Of a DNA stretch of 64,000 bases, positions 1 through 12,772 are shown one piece after another. Both the position numbers and the translations under genes were made by a program. The DNA is from Myrica gale (lineage: Eukaryota; Streptophyta; Magnoliopsida; Fagales; Myricaceae): positions 4,858,001 to 4,922,000 of the forward strand of contig OZ005618.1 of the NCBI GenBank assembly GCA_963930655.1, written 5' to 3'. Positions within the stretch are counted from its first letter, which is position 1; every line of letters starts with the position of its first letter. Below the pieces are notes generated by a model. The model had not been told where the DNA came from. It searched no databases and worked only from the letters and a program-made list of their open reading frames with translations.

Positions 1-345
1 CTATCACTACCGCCCGTAGCACATTTTTCTCTCTCACCGACACCGACAGCGCCACGACCAGCCCACGACCCAGCCCTAACGACACTCTAAATTTTTTGAA
101 GGCCCAAAACAAAAGCCATGAAAGGGTAATATCGTCCGTCGTTGGGAAAAAAAACATTATATCGAAGTAATGTAGGAGTCATGGGCCATTTTCGTAATTC
201 AAGGAGTAACAGTGGGTATAATCAAGCTTGGGGACCACCCTCCTTCCCTATATCAGAAATAACCATTCCATCTTGCCTTTTAGAAATACAAAATAATTAA
301 AAAATGAAAAAAGAAAAGTGACAAAGAAATTGGGTTGATTTCTTC
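1..345. other. Upstream region of the MHK-like kinase
   Basis: No coding region is recognisable. The stretch is mixed in composition and contains a TATA-like CTATATCA near 247-254. It probably holds the promoter of the kinase gene that follows. Nothing else can be supported. Confidence 0.4.
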
Positions 346-1845
346 GGTTTCTTCTCCTTTGCTTCTTCCGCGGAATCCTCCTTCTGCTGGCTTCGCAATC
401 CAAACTTTCTCTCTCTAGAATACACTAAAAACATTTCCCTTCTTCTTTTCTCCTGGACAATTCGAGGATGCATTGGTGATCTGTATATGTCTTGCTCCTC
501 AAATCTTCGTTCTGGGAATTTATTGTCTGTGCAGGATCAAAGGTGAGAGCTCGACCTCTTTCAATCTCTGAATTTTTATCTGTGATGGTGTGTATTCACA
601 ATCTTTAGTTTGATTGTTCGTGTCTTGAGCTTTGATTTATCGACAATTTAAAATGCAGTTTGAATTTCTGTTCGCTTTCCACGAAAACGAAGGAAAAACC
701 ATCGGTTTATATGTATCTATAAGAGATTAATTTGAGCGAGTGATTTGCTTGAATTGGCTTGGAGCTGATTGTACGACAACAACAATTGGGTGTTGCTCTT
801 GACGACCGAAATTCTGGATAATGTTCAAGTGTCGAATGGCTTGGGTCTGAATTTGACTGTTCAAGTTTCGAATATAAATAACTCTCACTGAATTACACTT
901 CTCCAGTTTTGTTTGGACGGAGTTTCGTTTCCTGAAGTTCAGAGGTGGTGATTATTATGACTATGTTGGACATATTTTTTTTTCCTTTTCTGAATGACTG
1001 TGTTGGACAGTTTCGAATTGAGTCTGTATGGTTATAAATATGTGGTTTGAGATTTTGCTTCTGATAATTCCAATAAAAAGTGGAGTATAATTATGATCCA
1101 GTCCTTATTCTTATGAATATGTGGTATATGATTCTGCTCCCGATAATTTGAATCAAAACATGGAATATAGTTCTGGAAAACGCTGAGATGAGAAAATGCA
1201 TCGAGAGTTACGATCATAGTTAAACAGATACAAGGATTTGGACCCAAAAAAAAACAAGACACTTCCACTTTGCAGGCCTAATGGTCTCAAATACTGGGCT
1301 CGAGGAGAACTGATTGGGCATTTTTTCTTCCCCCTCTTTGCTTCCATGGGATCCAAATGAGGATTTCATAGCTTATGCGGCATTTATTTGTTTGTTTGAT
1401 TTTTTGGCCAATTGGTAGTTAGCAGTGTTGTGGTAGCTAATACTTTCGCGTCCATTTTTGAGGGATTTGGGTTTGTTAAGAATTTTAACATTTTTTAAAT
1501 CACTTCTTGCAGCTCAGTTGCCCCCATTTTTTCATAGGTGGGCTTTCTTTTAAAGCTAATGCAAATAAGTTGGATTATCATTTGCCTGAGCTAAGTGTTA
1601 TGCTTGGCCTATTGGAGTTTGAACAGAGTTTTGCAACATGTTGATCATTCAGTCATTGATTTTCCATCATTCCTACCATGACAAGTGGATTTTCGATGAC
1701 AATGAATGTTTTAAGCTCCGGTTTGGAACTATAAAATCTCTACAAGCTAATCGCAGACACTGTTCTGTCAGCGGAGACACTTCCGTATGGAGGTTGATTG
1801 AATTCCATTGACAATTTGCTGCCTACAATTTTCTGCACCTGTAAT

Positions 1846-4755
1846 ATGGAAAGGTTAGTCCTTGCTGAGCTTTGGATTGCATATGAGCGACAGTTATGTT
1901 AATCTGTTGTGGGCCTAATGCTGTGTTTCTTGTTTCCAGATATAAAATTTTGAAAGAGCTCGGAGATGGTACTTGTGGTAGTGTATATAAGGCCTGGGAT
2001 AAGCAAACAGGCGAGATTGTAAGCTTCTCCTATATACATGTGTTCATTAAGCTGTCTTGCAATGGATTTCTTATACCTACCCTTGGAATATTATATTTCT
2101 GTAATGCTATTTTTTTGCATGAACATAACGACTGTTGTAAAGTATGGTACAATGATCTTTAATCAGTCTTTGATATTTATTAGGCAAACAATGGAATTCA
2201 CATCACTAATGATCATTCCCTGAATGACAGGTGATAAAAATTAAATTAGCTAGTCTGAGAATTTAATTAGAAAAATTATATAATTTGTGGATTATCAGTG
2301 TTTTCTTACTACTTAATGTTGTGCAACTATTTAAAGCTATAAGAACTAGAATACATATCATCCATAGGCTTTGCATCAAGCTTGGACTATATTATGGGAC
2401 TTTTATTGTATCTAAGCTATAAGATGATCTTTGGACTTTTTGTTCATTTGCGGCTCCTAGAATAGCTCTATGGATTTATCTCCATTTTTCTGTAGTCTCA
2501 TCTTCTCTGATCTTAGGTTGCTGTTAAGAAGCTGAAGAGAAAGTTTTACTTTTGGCAAGAACACACAAGGTTGCGGGAACTTAAGGTATGAGCTCTGGTG
2601 ATTTTGAATGTTAAATATTGCAGAATATACATGCATAGGTACATACATGTTTCATATTATGTATGGATTATGTTCTTATGTTGAATGCGCCGGTTTGCTC
2701 TTCATTCAACACAAGTACCATTGCCTTTTGCAGGCCCTTCGTAGATTGAATCATCCGAATATCGTAAAGTTGAAGGAGGTGGTCAGAGAAAACAATGAAC
2801 TGTTCTTCATTTTTGAATACATGGTAAGAGAGCTTTTCTTGATATTTTATTCATTTTTTTACGTGTGATACTTTTACAGAGTTCCCAGAGGTTATAACTT
2901 GTACTTTGATGTTTTGAGCATTATGTTCTATCAATCAGGAGCAATTGCATGATATATAGTTCTTAGTCAAGCATTAGTTCAATATATATATTTCCTACTT
3001 TCATGTTCAAGCATTAGTTCCTTCCCTTACAAACATAATTACCCCATCAGATGCCTATGTACGACCAATGTTGTTTGGGACAGTATATGAAAGAAGAAGC
3101 AAATCCTAAACCTTCCAAATAGCCTATAATAGGCACTGGTGTTTAGAAGGCGATTTCATAAAATTTATGCAATGTTTTGGCGCAATGCCCATTAAAGCAT
3201 ACTTCCCTATTTTATGGCTTGTCTCCAATGAAAAATTTTCCTTTATTCAAATTATTAATTGCAGAAGCATTGTACCATCAAAGGATTTTTCATGAAAATC
3301 AATTAGTGCTCTGACCTCTAAAGGTTGGATGAGCCCGTCACTTGGAGTGCCATTGTGTTCTATACTAAACACTTGATTCTGGACTTTGTCTCTGCAGGAA
3401 TATAATCTGTATCAGATAATGAGGGACAGACAAATGCAATTTTCAGAAGAAGAGATCAGGCACTTTATGTCTCAAGTGTTGCAAGGACTTAGTCACATGC
3501 ACAGAAATGGATATTTTCATCGAGATCTAAAACCTGGTAAAATATTACCATACTGTTAATTGTGTGTTCATCCATCTGTTTTTAGGATTGCTGCTCATGC
3601 TTTCAGGAAAAATTTTTAGGATTTAGTTGTATAATGCAAATAATTGTAGACCATTTCTTCCTTGAAGAAAATTTGCTGGTGACAAATGACTTTCTTAAAA
3701 TTGCGGACTTTGGATTGGCTAGAGAAGTTTCATCAGTGGGTCCTTATACTGAATATGTTTCCACACGGTGGTGAGTAATATCAAGTTACCTAGTCTTTAC
3801 TTATTTCTATTGTGGCGTGTGCATGCATGCACACTGATTGCGCTATTGATTGAACATTCGATAAGTTGATCTTTTACGTCTTTTGGCGGGCTTGTTCGCA
3901 TGCCAGATGATATTATTCTCACTGATTACTCTGTTGTATTTAACACTAACTATTGCTATTTGTTCACATTTATGATCTGTGTTTATATATATGCTAGGTA
4001 CCGGGCACCAGAAGTTTTGTTGCAGTCTTCATCCTACACACCTGCAGTTGGTAAGCTGCTTTCTCTCTCATTGAAAAGCTGGAGCAGTTTAGCTTGATTA
4101 GTTAAGCTTATGTTTTCCACTTTAGCAAAATCTCTATCTGACCTTGACGTATTCTGAATATCTCAATGTGTAACATCATTATCAGTGCTCGAAATTTGAA
4201 GTATGTCAGTCTCAACTTCTAAACTAACAGTAATCATTGATATTGTCATGACATAATATCAAATGAAAATTGTAGCGACTGGTCATAACTTAGATCTAAA
4301 CTCACTGGCTTTGCATGAGAAAATCAAAGCATCTTCGAAAGAACTACAGGGTTAATATGTCTGCTGGAATTCTTATCTATACTAGGTGACTTTCGGCATG
4401 TCAATTGTTTAGGAGAATTGCTAATATGACCTTGTGCTCCTCAAATGGCATCATAAAGAGGACTAAAAAATAAAAATCAGATGTCTGGGTATGGAGGTGT
4501 ATTTGGACGAATGTACTCATATAGAAAGGCGAAGCTAAGTTGCTATGTAGTTTGTCTTTCACTTGACTTTATAACTCCAAAAGAAGCCTAAATTAATATA
4601 GTTCACTTTGAAGTCAAGTACCACAGGGGTGTAAAGGTGACTCAAAGGGACAGTTAGGTAGTTCAGTACACATTACTTCTCAGTGCAATTACTTGAAATG
4701 TGAACTATACATCAGGAACTACCTCCCAAATTATGCTCAATTACCGAAACTCCAG

Positions 4756-4790
<35 letters not shown>

Positions 4791-7700
4791 GAAAGAGGAA
4801 AGTGAAAAGACACCAGAACAAAGTCCTGTAAAATGTGATTCCTCTGTGGCTGGTGTTATCACTAGAGTTTAAGCTGTAGTGACCATGATTATAGCATTTA
4901 CTACTGCAGAGTTGATTTCTTCAGGCTCTACTAGGCGCTCATTTAATAGTTTCAATTTGCAGTTTACTTATTCTTGGTTTCTTTTACTTGTTGAGCGAGG
5001 ACTTACAAATTAAATTATGTACAGACATGTGGGCGGCTGGAGTCATACTAGCTGAGCTTTTCACTTTATCCCCTATTTTCCCTGGTAAAAGGTGATTTTA
5101 TCTCCTTGAAGCTGTCTGTTTGCAATATTCACAGAAAGCGTCACCTCAACATTTAATTGCTATCTTATTGAATTTTGTTTAATCTCCTGCTCTTATATGC
5201 ATATAGCATATGTAAGAAACCCTATTTTTCTACAAAAAAATATATGCACCTTTTTTCTGTGTATACAGAAAACACTTTCACCACTCGAACACATGAAAAT
5301 ATAAATAATTTTGCTCCAGTAAAATAAGCAAAGTTTGAAAGACGTCCACTTTTGTGGTTTGTTAATTTATTTGAATGGTTTAGATCTATGTAGCCCAAAG
5401 TACTTGTGGAAATGTGTGAGACCCTAAACGTGTTGATGGGCAGCACCCCATATATTTATTCCATCTCTATAAATGTATATAATGCATACTAATTTATGAG
5501 TCTCCATATGTCACAAAAGTTGTATTATGTTTATCAGACATTTAGGAGGAAATTGTATTTCCTGATGAGCTTGATGTTGACTCAGAATATATGGTCGTGG
5601 ATCTGCCTAATGCACTGCATTAGTCTAGACTTTTTTGAAGGGTTGGGAATAATAGAAAATCTAGGAGTGAATTTCTGTTACTTATAAAGTAGTTACTTCC
5701 ATGGGCAGTGAAATAGATCAATTGTGCAAGATATGCCATATACTTGGTGTGCCAGACTTGACTGTTTTCCCTGAAGGGACAAACACCTCTCGATTACTCA
5801 GCATCTGTTGTTATGAGGAGGTGAGCTTTCGTTTTGTCTGTTGCTCAATTTCGTTTTTTTTCATAGTTTTGACATTGCTTTCCGTATCATCATTGATAAT
5901 CATTCTTTCCTGTAGCTTTCACCTGCAAACCTTTCTGATATCATACCAAATGCTAGCTCAGAAGCTATTGACTTGATTTTGGTGGGTGTTGTTGACACAG
6001 CATGCTTCCCTTACAACTTTTTACAGTCAACACTACTTCACTAGTTTTGATTTTAGTGACATAACACTGTGATTCCATATCTTATCCTTTCTTCTTGATT
6101 TTACACAGCGACTATGTTCTTGGGACCCTTCAAGGCGGCCCGCTGCGGATGAATCCTTACAACATCCTTTTTTCCATGTAATATGCTTTGGTCAAGTGTC
6201 TTCTGTCTACCTTATCAAATGAAGTTGATGTACTAACATGTGCTGAACAGGTGGGTTGGATTCCTTATCCACTTCATGATCCGCTTGAGCTGAAACTGAG
6301 CAACATGGGTAAAGGCTCTTTTTCTGCTTGATCTCTGTAAATCTTTCCACATAATTCAATTGGTTTTGTTTCTTGTTAATATTTTTCAGCCAGAACTTCC
6401 TTTTTTTTTTTCTTTTTCTTCTGCACTATTCTTCAGGAGCAAAGCCAAAACTGGAGTTGAAGTTACAGGACTTTGGCCCTGAACCTGAGGACTGTTTTCT
6501 TGGCTTGACATTGGCTGTGAAGCCCAGTGTTTCAAACTTAGGTACAGAGTGTTGTGCCTCTGGTGTTCTCCAGTTTAGCAATTTGGTGTCTAATTTCGCA
6601 CTTATGGTAAAAGTACTAAAAGGACTACTTTGTCCTCTCCACATCTCCCCACACCTTCTGTGTTAACTGCAAATGTAACTCGGAGTGCTTTTCACATTCT
6701 GGTCAACACGACAATTTTGATCCAATTGACAGGGCTTGCCCTACATACTGAAAAAGAGGGACAAAAAAAGCATGGCTTGTCCTGCCTGCCTGCTCAGCCC
6801 GATGGAATGGTCCTGCTTCTGTTGTTAGATGTTTTGGCAGACTTTTTCCAAGGTCTGTGTGGCCCTCCTTGACCCCCTGACCTGTCATTGGAACATATAT
6901 TCCTGGATTGAAGTTCAATGAAATCCCTTTATTATGGGGTTTGAAAATTTGCCAGATCCATGTAAGCAGGGCACTCTTTCTGTTTAGTATAGGGATGGAA
7001 GTATCAGGCTGCCGAGTACCAGTGTGAGAGTTTGAGTCTTGACAGCAGCCACTTCATGCAAAATGATAAAAGGGTATGACTGTATCCAGGCTAGGCTTCC
7101 CAGGGCCTCCCTTTAGTGGGAGCAGCACAGTATAATGACTTGTCATGTCAGGATGACCGTGTTATTGGTTAGAAATTTTTTAGAAAGTGATACTTTCAGA
7201 GCTCCCATGGATTCCTTATATTCTTTATAACGCTACATTTTATACATTTCTAAGGAAACAATCTATATTTATTTCTCAAATTAAGCATCTTAGAGCAGTG
7301 TCTTTTATTGGAGCAAAGTCCTCTAGATCCTATGAATGTTAGGCTGTCTTTATGTGGAATGTTTGAACCTTTTTTTTTTGGCTCTTTCATCAGAACTTCA
7401 GTTTCTTTCACTTGTCTTGCATGCCGTGTATTTCACTTCTCTGACAATGGAACCCTTTTACTGCAGAAGCGCTACATAATGTTTCTCAGGGTTATGGAGA
7501 GGTGAGTCATGTAGCTTCTGTTCAGTAGCATATTGTCCTTAAAGCACCATATCCCCCTACAAGACACCGTATTATATCGTGATTAGAGCACCATATCCCC
7601 CTATGTGGCACTGTACTATGTTGTGACTTATGTGTACTATGCAGGACATACTGTTTCCTTCTGGGCTGAAAGATCATTCAGAACGGTCAGGTAATGCTTT

Positions 7701-8866
7701 TGGTAGAACTCATCTATGTGCTGAATTTACCTTGAGGGGAAGAATAGCTATTCCCTTAGGCCTCTTCTTCCACCCCCAAAATTGTTCTTGAAATTACCTT
7801 TTTGCTTTAAGCATCAGGTTAACTTGTAGAGCTTTTGTTAAGATGTTGGGAAAATTCAAATATTCCTTTCCTTAGTTACTCCTATAAAACTTCTTGGAAC
7901 CTGTTCTAAGAGGGATATGGATGCTGTAAGCATTAGCTAGGCCAATCTTAAGATTAAATACTTAACAGTCATTGACAGTAGGGTGTGACCTTAGACATTA
8001 AGCTGGCATTGTTTCTGGTTTCTCTTACCTGGATGTTCGCACCTCTTCAAGGCAGAAAGTGCTACTTTCATTAGACTTCTACTTGTTGTAATCATATATA
8101 TCGCTTGATTATCTCTTGGAAAAGAAATCTGTATTCTTTGGTTTGTGTTTGTGTTTGTCTAATTGTCATGGTTGCTTTGTGTTCCAGTTTTTTGGCCACT
8201 CATTACTCCTGATCGAAATAGAATTCAACCCCCAGTTGAGTCTTCCCTGTCATTGTCGTTCAGGTTAGTTTCCTGTGCCCATAATCAATTTTTTTTCTCC
8301 AGCTTGTGTAAATGTTGTTTTGTAGTGGCAATATAGAGAACTAAAGGTTCGCCCAATTTTTTCTGTTCTTGCTGTTTTAACACTTTGATTGTGATGCTCG
8401 TGTAGTTTCTCTAGTTCCTCTTTTCAGTCATGCTAGTCTACCCATAGATTGATATGCATGCCAAGACTCAATTTAATTATTTTTAGGATATTTTCATTGA
8501 AAGATTTCACTATCCGTAAATATTCCCTGTGACCCCCATACGTTGCTGTTCTAATTGATCTTAGCTTTTGAAATCAGTGCACTAATGCATGTCTTTTTCT
8601 TTTTTCCATTTCTGTAGCATATGCATTTGTGTTCTGGAAATCATCAGCCGAAACATCATAATGTTACTGAGAGATATATATTATACAAAATCATTGTCTT
8701 GAAGCTCTTTTGAATTTAGTTTATACATGGTTTCCCCACTTTTCCATTCATCGAGAGATCCAATCTGTCTCCATAATAGGAATATTGCTTGCTTGACATG
8801 ATGTCTGCCCTTTACCATGTTCCTCTTAACAGTTCGATCCAACATCCATCACTGGGAGTTCCATAG
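1846..8866 (+). CDS. MHK: MHK-like serine/threonine protein kinase (RCK/MAK family), 17 coding exons
   Basis: Coding exons: 1846-1853, 1940-2018, 2517-2585, 2734-2823, 3398-3536, 3668-3770, 3998-4050, 5025-5091, 5709-5820, 5916-5981, 6109-6177, 6251-6308, 6437-6541, 7467-7501, 7645-7690, 8188-8263, 8833-8866. All junctions are GT-AG and phases agree, giving 402 residues. The start is ATGGAAAG, a short exon that gives M-E-R-Y-K as in plant MHK. The glycine loop GDGTCG is at 11-16, Lys33 lies in VAVKK, HRDLKPEN at 123-130 and DFG at 142-144. The activation loop carries a MAPK-like TEY at 156-158 followed by VSTRWYRAPE. A non-kinase C-terminal tail of about 120 residues follows. The family is the MAK/ICK/MOK (RCK) group, which sits between CDKs and MAPKs; the plant substrate is not evident here. 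A 5'-UTR intron (about 542 to 1756) is likely. The final exon and stop are the least certain part. Confidence 0.92.
4755..4787. repeat. (CT)n microsatellite in a kinase intron
   Basis: An uninterrupted run of about 16 CT units lies in the intron between kinase exons ending at 4050 and starting at 5025. It is simple sequence with no visible coding effect. Shorter CT/GA tracts occur near 9202, 10321, 13061, 42157 and 43080. Confidence 0.9.
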
Positions 8867-9692
8867 TCGTCATGGTTGTCCCTCGCATTTCTGCTGCCTG
8901 ATCTCTGAGATGGCCCATTTTTTATCATCTCCACCTCCTGCCAGCAAGGTTATTATTGTCTTTCGAGTGATTGAGTTAATAAATTGTATTTTCAGGTAAT
9001 TGGGACAGTAAATTTCATGTATTTCTTCATGTAAAGCTCTATTTACCGTTTTGTTTTGTTTAGTTTCTACCATTGTATTATGCAGACTGTAGATTGTATA
9101 TTTCCAGTGAAGTTTATAAGCCGAATATTCTGAGACTCCTTCCCTTCATGTTCCAAAGTTTGCAGAAGTTTTCATTTCTTCAATTGATAGTCTCAAAGGA
9201 ATCTCTCTCTCTCTCTCTCGCTCTCCATTGAAACACATGAAATGGTAAAGACTCGCAAAAGCCGAGCGCTCAGGCGTCTCTGAGAAGGACTGTCGGGTGA
9301 AGTTCCATCCATCTAGTTCATGCTAATAGGTGAGTAACCTAATTGGCAAATCTTTTTTATAGGCCAAGGCAACTAATGTAAGGGGCTGCACTTCTAGTGG
9401 GCTCAGTTGTCCGATTCCACATTTGGACTTTCTATAGTTGTGCCCAAACTCGACAGGGTACAGGGGGCCCAACAGACTTTTTTGGTGCTTGAGGTGTGAA
9501 ACAATTTAGCTCGATTCTACTTTGGCTACACAACATTCTCCTGTGACTCGAAAAAGAAAAAGTTTCTATTGTGGTTTTTTTAATGTAGCATGCTAATCTT
9601 GAATCTCTACACACTTATTTGATGTTGGACACTTGGACATGTGTTAAAGACGATCCCATCTCTTGATGCATTTGATAGGGTGAAAAAATATG
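8867..9692. other. Kinase 3' UTR and intergenic sequence
   Basis: The first part is probably the 3' UTR of the kinase. A CT tract lies near 9202-9226. No further gene, RNA or mobile element can be supported. Confidence 0.4.
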
Positions 9693-9700
9693 TTTTCTCG

Positions 9701-10633
9701 TAAGGGTGAGTATCGGAACGGATGTAACCGGAATGACTGATTTCAGTACTCACTGAATCTAACAATTTCATTCCAGTTCCATTCCGGAATTTTACAGAAT
9801 GGAACCAGAATTTCATAAACGGAATCCGGAAATTTCGGTTCCATTATCTCCCATTTTCAGCATAGCCATTATCTCTCATTTTCACCAACATCTTTATGCG
9901 GCATTTTATCAAACACATGTTACACATCCAACTCAAAACCATCAACCGAATCATTTCATGAAATTATCATATCCAACCCAAACTTACATTATTCAAACCC
10001 AACAGAGTTAAAGTCAAGAGAAAGATAGAAAAAAATGCATGAACTTGGATAAATCACTAACCATCACAGTCAAAGTTCCTCATTCGGCCAAGTTGGTGAC
10101 ATCCCCACACAACCTTCAAAGTCGTTTCACGCTGCATTTCCCGTTTCTTCAAAAACCCATGCAAAATGCAATTACCAATTACACACGACTAAAACAACAA
10201 GAACAACAACCTCAGAGATGATTTTAGTGTTTTACAGCAACCCGCGACTAAAATTTGAGTGTTTTACAAAAATCTACGTGAGAGAGGGAGAGAGAGATAT
10301 TTCGAGAGGAAGAGAGCTGAGAGAGAGAGAGAGAGATTTCGGAAGAAGAAGAAGACGACGAAGTGGCACTGGAGGCTGGGTCTTTGAAGAAAAGTCTAGA
10401 AGGAGGGAGACAGTCTCCCTCACGTGACGTCATGACCTGGGTCAAAATGACCCAGGTCACCTATTTAAAAAAACAAGGCTAAACTTTTTTTTTTTTAAAT
10501 GATGGAATCGAAAATTCAGGCATTTCGATTATGGAATTTTCTATATTTAGGATCCGGTTCTGATACCGGAATAGACCGGAACCGGTACCAAAACCGGAAT
10601 TCCGGTACTAACCGGATAAAATGCTCAACCTTA
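9701..10633. mobile_element. Old non-autonomous hAT-type element
   Basis: The left end reads TAAGGGTGAGTATCGG. The reverse complement of the right end reads TAAGGTTGAGCATTTTATCC, so the terminal inverted repeats are imperfect. Subterminal regions at both ends are dense in CCGGAA/CCGGTT motifs, as is common in plant hAT elements. The flanks TTTTCTCG (9693-9700) and CTTTCTTG (10634-10641) match at 6 of 8 positions, consistent with a decayed 8-bp target duplication. No transposase is visible. The interior has GA-rich stretches and the perfect palindrome listed separately. Confidence 0.6.
10433..10459. repeat. Perfect 12-bp inverted repeat with 3-nt spacer
   Basis: TGACCTGGGTCA, then AAA, then its exact reverse complement. 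It directly follows CACGTG and TGACGTCA palindromes at 10421-10433. It could be a cruciform or hairpin site, or a dimeric transcription-factor site inside the hAT-like element. Confidence 0.9.
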
Positions 10634-10989
10634 CTTTCTTGCTGGTCTACAGAAGTGGTTGGTGATAGTATCAATTCGCGGAATTTCTAATTCAAACCCT
10701 CTAACAAAATTTCAAAGTCTAGTCTTATCCAGTCTTTTATCTCAAACACTCGCGGGGCATCAGCCCGGCAGTTGGAAGGTTGGCCTCCAGGCTCCAAATG
10801 CTCGACGTATCAACCAATTATTTAGGTTTAATAATAAAAAAATAATTACATAATTTTTATTATTATAATATTTTTTAAAAATATTTTCTCTTTACTTTTT
10901 TACCAACTCTCATAACATATCTTTACTTTATAATAGTTTTCAAACTTCAATACCTAAAATTTTCACACTCAAATTTCCCCGAGTTTAAG

Positions 10990-11285
10990 TGACTTGGGTA
11001 GTTGGGTGTAGGTTTAATACTCCTACCGCTGGATGAATCCCAAATTTATTAGGCATCGGGGTTACGAGACCGGTTTCGTGTGCACCACCCAAAGAGAGTT
11101 ACCCTAGGAGACAGGTCTAAGCCAACAAAGTAGCTCCTCTTATGGTTTATGGTTTAGGCCTACTGGACGAATCCCAAACTTATTGCGCACGGGTTATGAG
11201 ACCAGTTTCGTGCACACCACCCAATCGAATTATACCCTACGGGATAGGTCTAAGCCAGCAAAGTAGCTCCCTTTATGGTTTAGAC
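10990..11285. repeat. Tandem pair of a SINE-like repeat
   Basis: Two copies of a unit of about 134 bp lie head to tail. Matching parts are 11031-11092 with 11165-11223 (GAATCCCAAA, GAGACC, GTTTCGTG, CACCACCCA) and 11106-11149 with 11240-11282 (AGGTCTAAGCC, AAAGTAGCTCC, TTATGGTTTA). The 3' parts resemble the ends of the SINE-like blocks near 54.3 kb and 61.7 kb (GGTCTAAGCC, AGATAGCTGCCCT), so this looks like a dimer of one tRNA-derived family. No A-tail or target duplication was found. Confidence 0.6.
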
Positions 11286-11289
11286 CTCT

Positions 11290-12106
11290 AGTCTTATCTC
11301 AAATAATAATTCATTTCTGAGCCCTCAATACATTCTTGTAAGCTTTTGTGAGACCGACAAGCTAAACCAATCCTACTATAGTATGTTCTTTGATGCTATC
11401 AGTTAATCCGCCTCATACTTCATGTTACAGAAGACCTGTCCAATGGATCCATTTGTACTTGTATGACATTGTCTAAGTAGAATCCTCTTTAGGCTACAGG
11501 ATTGGAGGTTGATACGCACAATAAAAAGCAACTATTTCTAATAGGGTCCAATCGACAACTGCTGGTAGATAGTTATTGGCATATTCAAGATCTCTACTCG
11601 TGGCGTTTCACAATTCTGCCACAAAGTTGGAATCAACGTGGCCAACTAATATTGGCTATAAACTATAAAACTCTTGCGTGCAAGATCCTTCAAAATTTTA
11701 ATGGTAACGTAAAATTAAAAATATTACCTCTTTCTGGGTGATGGATATGATTATTTTTCTTGTTCAATTGTAGATTTACAGATATTTTATGTGTAGTAGT
11801 ACTATGATAACATATCCATAAATGTATTTACTTTTTATTTTTAATCTTTTGAGTAATTCACACGCCCATATTTGGATGAGCAAAATTTATATGGAAGGCT
11901 GTAGATTTTATTAAAATTTTAAAACAAGTTATTAAAATTTGTAAAAAGTAATTAAAATTTGAGAAAAAGTGGTTAGTAAAAAATTTTGAAAAACCAAACA
12001 AAAATAAGAGAAATATTTCCAATCTTTGGTAACTTGAGGCAAATCTTAAACACAACTATATTATAAGAATGTATTACCCAAGTCAAGTAGATTCTGATAG
12101 AAGATT
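11290..12106. other. AT-rich intergenic DNA
   Basis: No gene or well-bounded repeat can be supported here. Confidence 0.4.
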
Positions 12107-12109
12107 TAA

Positions 12110-12290
12110 GGGGATTTTGTTTATCGAAATTTTGGGGAATATTCTCAAAATTTTAAGAATCTATTGAATGTTGAAATTTTTTGAGGTTTGTGAAAAATTT
12201 GAAAAATATGTGTGAAAGTTGCAAATTTTGAAATATATTTATTTGGTTAGAATTTTTAGAACACAAATTTTTGGGCAAACAAACATGCTC
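12110..12290. mobile_element. MITE, PIF/Harbinger-like (copy 1 of 2)
   Basis: The left end is GGGGATTTTGTTTATCGAAA. The right end, reverse-complemented, is GAGCATGTTTGTTTGCCC. The interior is non-coding and AT-rich. It is the inverted counterpart of the element at 19524-19690, with shared interior words such as TTCTCAAAATTTTAAGAAT. Flanking trinucleotides are TAA and TTA, compatible with a 3-bp target duplication with one change. Class is inferred from end sequence and size. Confidence 0.6.
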
Positions 12291-12398
12291 TTAGGAAGAA
12301 GTGTAAGCGATCCTGCAAATTTGTAACCTGTTACGTATATTCACTGGGAAAGTGTAGAGAAAAGCATTGCTTCCCCAGTAGTGTAGGATAAAAAAAAG

Positions 12399-12772
12399 GA
12401 AATTTGACAACTTGGTCCTTGGAGTTATACCTTTTGGCAAATTGGTCCTTGAGTTTCAAATTTTAAAATTTTAGTCCTTGAATTTTTGTTGTTTGACAAA
12501 ATGGTCCTTCCGTTAGTTTGTCGTTCATATACTTAACGGATTTGAAGCGGTCGACCGCTACACGTTAGCAAATTCCGCTATATGAAGCGGTCACTCACTT
12601 TTTACACATATATCCGGTCGACCGCTTCAAATCCGTCAAACATATGGACGACAGACTAACGGAAGGACCATTTTGTCAAACAACGAAAATCTAAGGACTA
12701 AAATTTTGAAATTTGAAATCTAAAGACCCATTTATTAAAAAAAATATAAACTCAAGGACTGAAATGCGAAAT
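12399..12772. mobile_element. Palindromic Mutator-type MITE (family copy A)
   Basis: The two arms are long inverted repeats rich in GGTCCTTGAGTTT / AAACTCAAGGACT words. They meet around paired GGTCGACCGC motifs near 12550 and 12614. The flanks are TAAAAAAAG-like A-runs on both sides, consistent with a 9-bp target duplication but in low-complexity sequence. It shares arms with the elements at 32878-34086 and 35158-35488. Confidence 0.75.

Noticed and set aside
9234..9330. Possible small nucleolar RNA near the kinase 3' end
   Set aside because: No convincing C and D boxes or terminal stem could be identified.
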